DNA from: an uncultured Verrucomicrobiales bacterium
Lineage (GTDB): Bacteria; Verrucomicrobiota; Verrucomicrobiia; Verrucomicrobiales; Akkermansiaceae
NCBI GenBank assembly: GCA_937916135.1
Contig: CALFTQ010000054.1
Location: 1-44,915, forward strand
DNA length: 44,915 bases
Reading direction: 5' to 3'
The position numbers and the translations under genes are program-made. Every line of letters starts with the position of its first letter. The stretch's first letter is position 1. Shown piece after piece: positions 15,489-23,074 of this stretch. The notes beneath the pieces are model-generated. The model made no database searches. It was not told the DNA's origin and saw only the letters and a program-made list of their open reading frames with translations.

Positions 15489-15559
15489 GATTCATGACAA
15501 ATGTTTAATAGCAGGAGGCTTCCCTCCTGACGCGATTAGACCACAAATGGCGACGTAAG

Positions 15560-16099
15560 TCAAGCGGAAGCGGCGCCGCCGGCGGATACCTTGCGCTCCA
15601 TGACGATGAGGAGGTCGCTCAGCTTCGGCTCGGCCAAGGGATTGGCCGGGGACTGCACGCAACTGAGCACCTTCCAGCCCTGCCGGGCATAGGAGTTGAG
15701 CACCAGCTCCAGGGAGGGCGCATCGAAACGTCCCCCGAAGCACTCATCGCGCTGCCCCAGCACCTTGTATTCGCTGCGCGGCGCCTTTTTCCGGCGCAAG
15801 GGCTGTGTGACCGCAGACTTGTGCGGCCGCGCGGTGGACGGCCTCGGCGCGGCTGCCGCCTCGGCAGCCTTGCCGGCTGAGGCAGAAGACGGGAGCTTCA
15901 GCAGCGGAATGGTGGGCGCTTTCAGCGCCGTCTTGCGAGTTGTCGCCAGCGCTTGCGCCACGGTGAGCGTCTCCTGGGTCTGCGCATTGGCCAGCAGGTG
16001 GTTACCGGTCACACCGGGGGTGGACATGATTTCCTTAAGCGGACGGTGGTGCCGGCTCCAGGTATTGGTATCAGGATCGAGGACAAAATATGTTTTCAT
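15560..16099 (-). CDS. DUF4177-domain protein with N-terminal extension
   Basis: The 179-residue product has an N-terminal part (1-50: YFVLDPDTNTWSRHHRPLKEI...) that looks like a small folded domain, an Ala/Pro-rich linker (60-105), and a C-terminal segment with the DUF4177 pattern: EYKVLGQRDECFGGRFD...LELVLNSYARQGWKVLSCV...DLLIVMER. DUF4177 proteins are small and of unknown function. There is no signal peptide. It is a single gene with its own promoter and terminator. Confidence 0.75.
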   Translation of the reverse strand: MKTYFVLDPDTNTWSRHHRPLKEIMSTPGVTGNHLLANAQTQETLTVAQALATTRKTALKAPTIPLLKLPSSASAGKAAEAAAAPRPSTARPHKSAVTQPLRRKKAPRSEYKVLGQRDECFGGRFDAPSLELVLNSYARQGWKVLSCVQSPANPLAEPKLSDLLIVMERKVSAGGAASA

Positions 16100-16129
16100 C
16101 AGGGTACAGGATGGGTTGAATGCGCCACC

Positions 16130-16158
16130 ATTATCCCCCGTCCCATCCGTTCGCGCAA
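16130..16158 (-). promoter_or_regulatory. Predicted promoter of the DUF4177 gene
   Basis: On the minus strand TTGCGC (16158-16153), a 17-bp spacer and GATAAT (16135-16130). The start would be near 16123, about 24 nt before the ATG at 16099. Confidence 0.6.
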
Positions 16159-16283
16159 GTTTTCTCTATAACTATTGTGGATGGAATGCCACTCAGGAAC
16201 AGAAAATATCGTTGTTCTTTTTCGGTTCACGGAATACATTGAGGCACAGGTAAAAAACGTTTTTAGGGCGTAGCGCCTCCCTA

Positions 16284-16514
16284 TCACACAACTAACTTAT
16301 TTATCGACAAAGAGAGTTCCCTTCGAAGCTTGCGAATCTTTCTGTCTTCCCGTAACTCTGTATCACTCATTTTGTACTGTACAATCAATTCTGCATATGC
16401 TAGACTAAAATCAGAATGAACACGCTCGCCGGATAAGCGCACTTCTGGATTAAAGTGTATTCCGTGCTTCCTTCTAAAAAACTCTCCAGCCACGTCCGAG
16501 AACACAAAGGCCAT
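16284..16514 (-). CDS. Possible small protein at the edge of the glycan island
   Basis: This 76-residue open frame shares its CATG start with the divergent glycosyltransferase gene. The sequence is polar and helix-prone (REDRKIRKLRRELSLSINK) with no signal peptide or recognised motif. It may be a real small gene, the remnant of a larger one, or a chance frame in AT-rich DNA. No ribosome-binding site is visible. Without it, 16100-16512 would be a gene-free stretch in which I see only the DUF4177 promoter. Confidence 0.3.
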   Translation of the reverse strand: MAFVFSDVAGEFFRRKHGIHFNPEVRLSGERVHSDFSLAYAELIVQYKMSDTELREDRKIRKLRRELSLSINKLVV

Positions 16515-17517
16515 GCAGCATCCCGATATCAGTATCGTTGTGCCCGTTTACAACGCAGCAGACACACTTGAGCGATGCCTGAACAGTCTGGTTCGTAGTC
16601 AGGTACAGGCTCTGGAAATCATCTGCGTGAACGACGGGTCCACCGATGCCAGCTCCGGCATACTTGAAAAATGGGTCAGGAAAGACGCCCGCATCCAGGT
16701 ATATACTCAAGCCAATGCCGGCGTAAGTGCCGCCCGCAACCTTGGGCTGCAGCATGTGACAGGTCGCTACCTCTCTTTTGTGGATGCCGATGACGAGGTA
16801 ACCCCGGCTTATCTGAAAAACCTTCTTGAAGCTGCCGAACAACACCAGGCAGACGTCGTCGTCTGCGGACAGCAGCAGCACACCGCCAGCGGTCAATATA
16901 AATCAGTCAGCCTGCCATTCAAGCTATTCACGCAACTCCAACCCGTCGACATTGAGCACCTGCCAGCAGGCGTATGCAGTCATCTATATGCAGTCAAGGC
17001 GTTGCAAAGCCCAGGCGGCATCGCGCAATTCCCCCTTGGCATTCGCTATGGGGAAGACACAGCATTCCACTTTGCCCAGTATCCACAATGCCGCCGCGCC
17101 GTACAAATAGAAGAGAACGGCTACATCATCTATTACACAGAAGGTTCCTCCAACAGCAAAGCAGCAACCGTGGTCTTTGACATGCTGCAAGCCACCGCCT
17201 GGCTGGCTGGCCAATACAAGCAGCACCCTGAATCACCGGAACTCACCGAATGTTTCGTGCGTTATGCTGCGCATACACTCCGGCGCATCCATTCCCTGGG
17301 GCTTCATAGCAAACAGAAGGCCGCCGCCGGCACGCTTCGCGAGATTCTGCGCAAGGAAGGCATCACTCAGAGCCATCTCCAGACTCTGAAAAAACGTGAC
17401 GCCGCAACACTTACCAGCATTCTGAACGGAGGAAGCGGGCTCAACCTTTCGTACTACATCAAGCGCTTCAAGAAAATGCTTCGGGCAAGGAGAAAAAGTT
17501 CCCCTGATAACAAGTAG
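16513..17517 (+). CDS. Family 2 glycosyltransferase
   Basis: The 334-residue protein starts with the GT-A fold of family GT2: ISIVVPVYNAADTLERCLNSL, VNDGSTDAS (about 39-47) and the metal-binding DADD (91-94), followed by a helical C-terminal part with a basic tail. It should transfer a sugar from a nucleotide donor to a growing surface glycan on the cytoplasmic side of the membrane; donor and acceptor cannot be read from the sequence. It opens the AT-richer island, 80 bp before the GT42/DUF115-like gene. ATG 16513 gives the canonical N-terminus. Confidence 0.88.
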   Translation: MQHPDISIVVPVYNAADTLERCLNSLVRSQVQALEIICVNDGSTDASSGILEKWVRKDARIQVYTQANAGVSAARNLGLQHVTGRYLSFVDADDEVTPAYLKNLLEAAEQHQADVVVCGQQQHTASGQYKSVSLPFKLFTQLQPVDIEHLPAGVCSHLYAVKALQSPGGIAQFPLGIRYGEDTAFHFAQYPQCRRAVQIEENGYIIYYTEGSSNSKAATVVFDMLQATAWLAGQYKQHPESPELTECFVRYAAHTLRRIHSLGLHSKQKAAAGTLREILRKEGITQSHLQTLKKRDAATLTSILNGGSGLNLSYYIKRFKKMLRARRKSSPDNK

Positions 17518-17597
17518 TTTTCCCCTGTTCGAAACAGCCATCCATCATAATCAGCATTGGCAATGCTTGCATCCATATCCAACAAAACAATCATATC

Positions 17598-18485
17598 ATG
17601 CTCAAATTCATTCAAACTATCAGACAAGCTTTACGGATAAGGAAAAGGAACAAAGCGTTTGTGCGTTTCTGCAAAGCGAACAAATGGGCTCCGGCAGCCT
17701 TTGCTCGCAACAAAGCATTAAAACAGAGCAGAACAGGCAAGCGTTGCTTCATTCTCGGTAATGGTCCCTCCCTCAAAACAGAAGATCTGAATCAGCTGGC
17801 TGGGGAGGATGTGTTCACCGTCAACCAGGCAGCGCGGCATCCTCTCTTTCCTGTTCTGAAAAGTAAGGTTCACCTGTGGGCTGACCCCAATTTCTTTGTA
17901 CTGGATGAATATAATCCCGGCGACAAGGAATTGATAGACAGCATGCGCAATATCAATACGGAAAACAACACACCCATATGTTTTTTTCCTGCCGCCCAGC
18001 ACGATTTTGTACTCAAGCATAAGCTGGACCAGGTATTGGATGTCCGCTATTTTTATTCCAGTACGGAGTTCAATCAAAAATGGGTTGGCGAGTTTGATTT
18101 TACTGAGGATGCCCCCGGCTTTAACGCCGTTGTCATGTGGGGCGTAGCTCTTGCTATCTATATGGGATATTCTGAGATTTATCTTCTTGGTGTCGATACG
18201 ACCAGCATATTGGTGAACATTAAATCTGTATTGAAACAAAACGACGACGACGATTATTCATACAAGGTATCAGAAAACGAAAAGCGCAGATTAGAGCAAA
18301 TGATAGAACGCCAAGGGCTTGAAACCCAGGCAGCTTCGTTCCTTGCCTCTCTGACTCAATACCGGAATCTGTACAATTTCTGCACCGCAAGAAACATCAA
18401 ACTCATCAATTGTTCATCAACAACCCTCATCGATTCCATTCCCAGGCGGAGGTTGGTTGATGTATTGAAAACTCCTCATAAATAA
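17598..18485 (+). CDS. GT42/DUF115-like protein, candidate CMP-sugar transferase
   Basis: The 295-residue product has a basic N-terminal helix, then CFILGNGPSLKTEDL (about 50-64), the nucleotide-binding motif shared by family GT42 sialyltransferases (CstII type) and the DUF115/MptE-like family. A second match is AVVMWGVALAIYMGYSEIYLLGVD, which parallels the CstII segment with AVAIALGYKEIYLSGID. GT42 enzymes use CMP-sialic acid, and a CMP-sugar synthetase is encoded two genes downstream, so a CMP-ulosonate transferase is a good candidate. However, I do not see the CstII catalytic histidine at the expected place, and DUF115 proteins with other roles share the motif. It is spaced 5 bp from the aldolase gene, so it belongs to that operon. 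Confidence 0.7.
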   Translation: MLKFIQTIRQALRIRKRNKAFVRFCKANKWAPAAFARNKALKQSRTGKRCFILGNGPSLKTEDLNQLAGEDVFTVNQAARHPLFPVLKSKVHLWADPNFFVLDEYNPGDKELIDSMRNINTENNTPICFFPAAQHDFVLKHKLDQVLDVRYFYSSTEFNQKWVGEFDFTEDAPGFNAVVMWGVALAIYMGYSEIYLLGVDTTSILVNIKSVLKQNDDDDYSYKVSENEKRRLEQMIERQGLETQAASFLASLTQYRNLYNFCTARNIKLINCSSTTLIDSIPRRRLVDVLKTPHK

Positions 18486-18490
18486 CCGAC

Positions 18491-20020
18491 ATGAAAATTT
18501 TAGATTGTACTCTACGTGATGGCGGGTATTACACCCAGTGGGACTTTGCAGATAGTGTTGTAGATACCTATATCCATTCAACCAACCTGTTGCCCATCGA
18601 CTACCTCGAAGTAGGTTATCGCCATCTCCCACAGAAACAATACATGGGGCAATATGCCTACCTGCCGATTGATACGCTGAAACGACTGCGGCAGCTCTCG
18701 ACCAAAAAACTCGCCGTGATGCTGGATGAAAAGAGCACCAATCTTTCCAGTCTGGAGCATCAGCTTTCCCCGATTCAAGGGATGGTTGATATGGTGAGGC
18801 TTGCTATTGCGCCAACAAATCTTGCACGGGCCGTTCCTCTTGCAGAACGCATTCGCAAACTGGGTTTTGAAGTCGGCATGAACGTGATGTACATGTCCAA
18901 GTGGTTAGATAAGCCGGATTTCCTGAAGAGCCTCAACATGGTCAACGATGTGGCAAACATCTTCTGTATGGTTGACTCATTCGGTGGAGTACTACCGAAC
19001 GATTTCCGTCGGATTGTTGCCGCCGTCAAACGCCATGTCACATGTCCGATTGGTTTTCACGGACATAACAACCTGCACATAGCTCTGGCTAACGCTCTGT
19101 CAGCTATTGAAGAAGGTGTGGAATTTATCGATTCTACCATTTGTGGCATGGGTCGAGGAGCCGGCAATCTGGAAACAGAATTACTTCTCACAGTTCTCAA
19201 CCAGCAAGGTCTGGATGTCGACTTTAATATTCTGGGAAAAGTTGTTGAAACATTCCATGAAATGCAGAAGCAGTACGAATGGGGCACAAACCTGCCCTAC
19301 ATGATTTCCGGGGCAAACTCCATTCCTCAGAAGGAAGTCATGGACTGGTTCTGCAACCGAGCCTATAGCTTCAATTCCATCATCCAGGCATTGAATAACA
19401 AACGGCAACCTGCCAAATCCGATGTTCATTATCCGTTATTACCTGAAAAGGAGAGGGATAAAGTGCTGATTATAGGAGGCGGACTCACAGTCGTACAGTC
19501 TCAGAAAGCCATTCTGAAATACTTATCTCAGAACCCGGACATTGTTGTCATCTTTGCAACAGCCCGCCATGCAAGCCTCCTGATGAACAAGCTTCAGAAC
19601 GAATCTTTCTTCTGCCTTTCAGGAGACGAAGCGGAGCGTCTGAAGGCTCAGCTGAACGGTATCCCCTTACCCGGCACCTGCATTTGTCCGCCTCCGCCGC
19701 GCCCGATTGAACCCAATCTTGACGGATTCGACAAGGACAAAACTTTCGAACTACCCGGCATCACTATTACAGATAAATACCAGCACTCGTGCACAGCCCT
19801 CGCGCTCCAATTAGCCAAGGAGTTGAAAGCCAAACATATACAATTTATCGGATATGACGGCTACAGCGGGCATGTATTGACCCAGAAAGAAAATATCCTC
19901 ACCAGCGAGAATCACTATATCTTTAGTAAGTTCATCGAACAAGAGAAGCTCCCCATATACACATTAACTCCTTCATCTTACGCAGATTTAACACCTGAAT
20001 CAGTTTACCAGCACATTTAA
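18491..20020 (+). CDS. HMGL-type aldolase fused to a DUF115-like domain
   Basis: The 509-residue protein begins with a DRE-TIM metallolyase barrel (1-300): LDCTLRDGGYY (R9, D10), the metal site GFHGHNN (H190, H192) and GMGRGAGNLETE (219-230). This is closest in pattern to 4-hydroxy-2-oxovalerate aldolase (DmpG/BphI), which adds or removes pyruvate at an aldehyde using a divalent metal. Residues from about 325 (KVLIIGGGLTVVQSQ) to the end form a second Rossmann-like domain with HIQFIGYDGYSGHV, similar in style to DUF115 proteins such as the upstream neighbour. The acetaldehyde dehydrogenase partner of catabolic DmpG is absent, and the neighbours are sugar-activation genes, so a biosynthetic sugar-acid aldolase is more likely. 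The substrate is unknown. Confidence 0.82.
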   Translation: MKILDCTLRDGGYYTQWDFADSVVDTYIHSTNLLPIDYLEVGYRHLPQKQYMGQYAYLPIDTLKRLRQLSTKKLAVMLDEKSTNLSSLEHQLSPIQGMVDMVRLAIAPTNLARAVPLAERIRKLGFEVGMNVMYMSKWLDKPDFLKSLNMVNDVANIFCMVDSFGGVLPNDFRRIVAAVKRHVTCPIGFHGHNNLHIALANALSAIEEGVEFIDSTICGMGRGAGNLETELLLTVLNQQGLDVDFNILGKVVETFHEMQKQYEWGTNLPYMISGANSIPQKEVMDWFCNRAYSFNSIIQALNNKRQPAKSDVHYPLLPEKERDKVLIIGGGLTVVQSQKAILKYLSQNPDIVVIFATARHASLLMNKLQNESFFCLSGDEAERLKAQLNGIPLPGTCICPPPPRPIEPNLDGFDKDKTFELPGITITDKYQHSCTALALQLAKELKAKHIQFIGYDGYSGHVLTQKENILTSENHYIFSKFIEQEKLPIYTLTPSSYADLTPESVYQHI

Positions 20021-20025
20021 TCCAT

Positions 20026-20724
20026 ATGAACACATCTCCTGTTTGTTTTTTTCTTCCCACTCGTAAAGGAAGCGAACGCGTCATCAACAAAAACACCCGA
20101 CCGTTTGCGGGAATCAATGGCGGGCTACTGGAAACCAAATTACGCCAGCTTTCCAAATGCAGAGAGCTGGATGAAATCATTCTTTCGACCAACGATGCTA
20201 TATGTGCAGAAGTAGCAGAACGCAGTATTTCTGATTCCAGATTCCGCATCGTGCTGCGTCCGGATGAACTTTGCCAGAGCAGCACAAACCTGCAAGACCT
20301 CATTCGCTACGTTCCCACTATTACCACCGCTGAACATATTCTGTGGGGGCATGTTACCACGCCTCTGGCTGGAGCCACGCAATACGACGACGCCATCAAA
20401 CTGTACCGCAGCAAACTGCAGGCAGGATACGATTCCTTGGTCGGGGTTTGCGAACTGCGCAATTTCCTTTTGAACAAGCAAGGCTCCATCATCAACAACA
20501 CAACAAACATCGCCTGGCCCCGCACGCAGGATCTCGAAATTATCTACGAAATTAATCATACGATATTTCTGGCATCCAGAGCAATTTATCTTGAACAGGG
20601 AAACAGACTCGGCACGAACCCATTCCTCTTCAACATGAACAAAATCAATTCGTTTGATGTTGACTGGGAAGAAGATTTCCAAATTGCAGAAACTCTGTAT
20701 AAACAATACGCAGATACATTATGA
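20026..20724 (+). CDS. CMP-sugar (acylneuraminate-type) cytidylyltransferase
   Basis: The 232-residue product has the NeuA/KdsB nucleotide-binding signature PTRKGSERVINKN (P11, R13, G15, S16, R18, K22, N23), the mid-protein HVTTPL block that corresponds to the family's TSPL, and a C-terminal SFDVDWEEDFQIAE that carries the acidic metal ligands. Such enzymes make CMP-activated 2-keto sugar acids (sialic, legionaminic, Kdo) from CTP. Its actual sugar is unknown; the adjacent aldolase probably makes it. It lies 5 bp after the aldolase gene and overlaps the kinase gene by 4 bp (ATGA), so the enzymes are translationally coupled. Confidence 0.85.
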   Translation: MNTSPVCFFLPTRKGSERVINKNTRPFAGINGGLLETKLRQLSKCRELDEIILSTNDAICAEVAERSISDSRFRIVLRPDELCQSSTNLQDLIRYVPTITTAEHILWGHVTTPLAGATQYDDAIKLYRSKLQAGYDSLVGVCELRNFLLNKQGSIINNTTNIAWPRTQDLEIIYEINHTIFLASRAIYLEQGNRLGTNPFLFNMNKINSFDVDWEEDFQIAETLYKQYADTL

Positions 20725-21749
20725 AAACACTTGTTACTTTTGGCGAGATGATGCTGCGCCTGGAGCCGCCCGGCTACCAGAGGCTGATTCAAGGAAATAC
20801 CATGCAGGCCACATTTGCTGGCTCGGAGGGCAATGTTGCAATCATGGCAGCACGCTTGGGAGGCAATAGTCGCTTTGTCACCGCTCTACCGGAACAGCAT
20901 CCGCTGAGCGAAAGATGCTGCATGGAACTGCGAGGAATAGGTGTTGACACCAGCTCAATTCACTACGCGCCTGGCAGATTGGGGTTATTTTACTCAGAAT
21001 GCGGTTCAAACGTACGACCTTCCAAAGTATACTACGATCGCGCCAACTCCGTATTCAGCATGGTCCAGCCCGGTGTATACGACTGGGAGAACATCCTTAA
21101 TGGAGCCGACTGGTTTCATTGGTCCGGCATAACGCCAGCCGTATCAGCCTCGGCAGCAGCATGCTGTCAAGAAGCCATCCTGTGCGCTAAATCCAAAGGG
21201 ATTACCGTTTCATGTGACATTAATTACCGAGCCAAGCTGTGGCAATATGGGAAATCGGCTTCAGAGGTAATGCCCTCCTTGATACAATTGACGGACATCG
21301 TCATCGGCAACGAGGAGGATTGTTGCAAAGTGTTCGGCATTGTCCCCCCTGAAAAAAACGCTACAGTCGTTGACTCAACAACATGTGCTGGAGTTTGTAA
21401 GCAAATGGTACAACGCTTCCCCAATATAAGGGGGCTGGCTGTCTCTCTCCGTGGGTCAATCAGTGCCAACCACAACACATGGCAGGCAGCGTACTACGAT
21501 CGTGACAATTTATATTTATCCACTCAATACAATATCACAGATATTGTGGATCGAGTGGGCGCGGGTGATTCATTTGCTGGAGCCTTGATATATCAGCTCA
21601 TGAATCAGGCTGCTCCCAAATACGCATTGGAATACGCCACGGCCGCAAGTTGCCTGAAACACACAATTAGCGGAGACTACAATATGGTGTCAGATGCCGA
21701 AGTCCTGCTCCTGATGAACGGAAACAACGCAGGACGAGTCATTCGATAA
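20721..21749 (+). CDS. PfkB-family sugar kinase, 2-keto-3-deoxygluconate kinase-like
   Basis: The 342-residue ribokinase-fold protein has the N-terminal FGEMMLRLEPPG and FAGSEGNVAIMAARLGG blocks, CDINYRAKLW and the anion-hole/catalytic motif VGAGDSFAGA with D283. The overall pattern, especially FGE.M.RL.PPG and D.NYR..LW, is that of KdgK, which phosphorylates 2-keto-3-deoxygluconate. In this operon it may phosphorylate a related 2-keto-3-deoxy acid or the aldehyde precursor, or act to remove excess product; the order of steps is not known. Its ATG overlaps the cytidylyltransferase stop. Confidence 0.82.
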   Translation: MKTLVTFGEMMLRLEPPGYQRLIQGNTMQATFAGSEGNVAIMAARLGGNSRFVTALPEQHPLSERCCMELRGIGVDTSSIHYAPGRLGLFYSECGSNVRPSKVYYDRANSVFSMVQPGVYDWENILNGADWFHWSGITPAVSASAAACCQEAILCAKSKGITVSCDINYRAKLWQYGKSASEVMPSLIQLTDIVIGNEEDCCKVFGIVPPEKNATVVDSTTCAGVCKQMVQRFPNIRGLAVSLRGSISANHNTWQAAYYDRDNLYLSTQYNITDIVDRVGAGDSFAGALIYQLMNQAAPKYALEYATAASCLKHTISGDYNMVSDAEVLLLMNGNNAGRVIR

Positions 21750-21774
21750 ATAAAAAAGCCATCAGAAAAAGCAG

Positions 21775-21804
21775 ACACCCGGCAAACCATGCCGGGTGTT
21801 TTTT
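21775..21804. terminator. Bidirectional terminator between the kinase and the convergent GT2 gene
   Basis: A perfect 9-bp stem (21775-21783 with 21791-21799) with a 7-nt loop is followed by TTTTTT on the plus strand, and on the minus strand by CTGCTTTTT. It abuts the stop of the convergent gene at 21803. Confidence 0.85.
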
Positions 21805-22813
21805 AAAGAAGCGAAATAGCCTGTTTGTATAGCCCAGCTTCCAGCAAGGCTCTTTTATTCCTGAACACCAGGTGCAAAAGAGTATACAACAGGTGTTTGC
21901 GGCGCCATTTGGAGACAATCTGCCGCCGTTCCTGCGAAGACAGGCATTTGGCAACGGCCGACATCAATTCCTGCCAATCAGATGAAACAGAAGCTCCTTT
22001 TCGCAGGCAACGGCGAACCAGCTTATGAATCATGCTGATAACCGCCACAGCATAACCGGAAACCTCTGCACATCTTTTCTGCACAGCATGGGTATTACGG
22101 CACCAAATATCCAGTAATTCCTTATCTGTATTGGAAGATGCAGATAAACCTCCAATGAAATAGCGGCAGGACTCCACATCGACAATCTCATACCGGGCTC
22201 CGCTCGTATAAATCCGGGCAAACAATTCGGCGTCAGCCGCCAGTCTGTACCGTTCTGCTGCAAATCCATTCATCTTCCGAAGCAAATCAGCAGAACAGTA
22301 TGCAGCCTGATGACAACAGGGGAGAGCCAGCAGGAAAAGCTTCTCATCCGGTTTTTGCACATTGATAACCGTTCCTTCTTCATCGACTAATTGAGCAGAC
22401 GAAAGCACATAATCCGCCCTATCCTGCAGAATGGGTTCACAGCATGCATACACAGCAGACGGGCATATTTCATCATCGGCATTAATGAACACGATAACTC
22501 TGCCCTTTGCCAGGCTGATGGCCTTGTTCATTGCATCGTAAAGCCCATTGTCCGGTTCACTCACATAGCGGGTAATGCGCCCCGCTCGCAGCTGAGTTTC
22601 CAGATAGGCTACCGTGCCATCGGTAGACGCACCATCGACCAACAGATATTCCACCCGAAGTCTCTTTTCCTCATACAGGGGGTGAACTGAATCTATACAT
22701 CTGGGCAACAAGGAAAGAGCATTCCAACATACAGTTACCACGGTTAAATCATAAGGGACATCTTCTTCGGTCAAATCCCTATCATTCTTCATATCATTCA
22801 TAATTAAATTCAT
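21803..22813 (-). CDS. Family 2 glycosyltransferase
   Basis: The 336-residue protein has a GT2 catalytic domain: LTVVTVCWNALSLLPRCIDS, LLVDGASTDGT (about 57-67), SEPDNGLYDAMNKAI and the metal motif NADD (111-114). The SEPDNGLYDAMNKG-type block is typical of GT2 enzymes in LPS and colanic-acid loci. The C-terminal part (220-336) is helical and basic. Starts at 22813, 22801 and 22792 are all in frame within the first eight codons; none has a clear ribosome site. It converges with the CMP-sugar operon, so it is regulated separately, but belongs to the same island by position and base composition. Confidence 0.87.
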   Translation of the reverse strand: MNLIMNDMKNDRDLTEEDVPYDLTVVTVCWNALSLLPRCIDSVHPLYEEKRLRVEYLLVDGASTDGTVAYLETQLRAGRITRYVSEPDNGLYDAMNKAISLAKGRVIVFINADDEICPSAVYACCEPILQDRADYVLSSAQLVDEEGTVINVQKPDEKLFLLALPCCHQAAYCSADLLRKMNGFAAERYRLAADAELFARIYTSGARYEIVDVESCRYFIGGLSASSNTDKELLDIWCRNTHAVQKRCAEVSGYAVAVISMIHKLVRRCLRKGASVSSDWQELMSAVAKCLSSQERRQIVSKWRRKHLLYTLLHLVFRNKRALLEAGLYKQAISLL

Positions 22814-22891
22814 TTTATCTTCTCAATTCAATCCTTTCACATCACGCAGAGGCGCCTGTCTTCACTCCTAGTCCCGCGTTATTCATCATTT

Positions 22892-22925
22892 CTGGATGCT
22901 ACCACATTTTACATGTGGCATCCAG
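22892..22925. other. Strong bulged hairpin upstream of the GT2 and mutS genes
   Basis: Two stem segments, 22892-22898 with 22919-22925 (7 bp) and 22902-22907 with 22913-22918 (6 bp), are separated by a one-sided 3-nt bulge around a 5-nt loop. No T-run follows in the right position on either strand, so it is not a normal terminator. Apart from this and the mutS promoter I see nothing in 22814-23074. Confidence 0.5.
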
Positions 22926-23033
22926 CAAAAAAGAGCATCCATAAAGCTGAAGTTTACGTATTGTCCGTATTCAAGCTGGCGTGTTAAGAGCAACTTTACA
23001 CCCTGCAAGCCTGAAAACGGACAAGCAAAAGGC

Positions 23034-23062
23034 TTGAACTGGCGGCGTGAGTGGGTTAGAAT
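23034..23062 (+). promoter_or_regulatory. Predicted promoter of mutS
   Basis: TTGAAC (23034-23039), a 17-bp spacer and TAGAAT (23057-23062). Transcription would start near 23069, about six bases before the ATG at 23075. Confidence 0.65.
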
Positions 23063-23074
23063 ACAGGAACACCT

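Noticed and set aside
22892..22925. A terminator for the GT2 gene on the minus strand
   Set aside because: It is upstream, not downstream, of that gene, and the T-run is on the wrong side of the stem.
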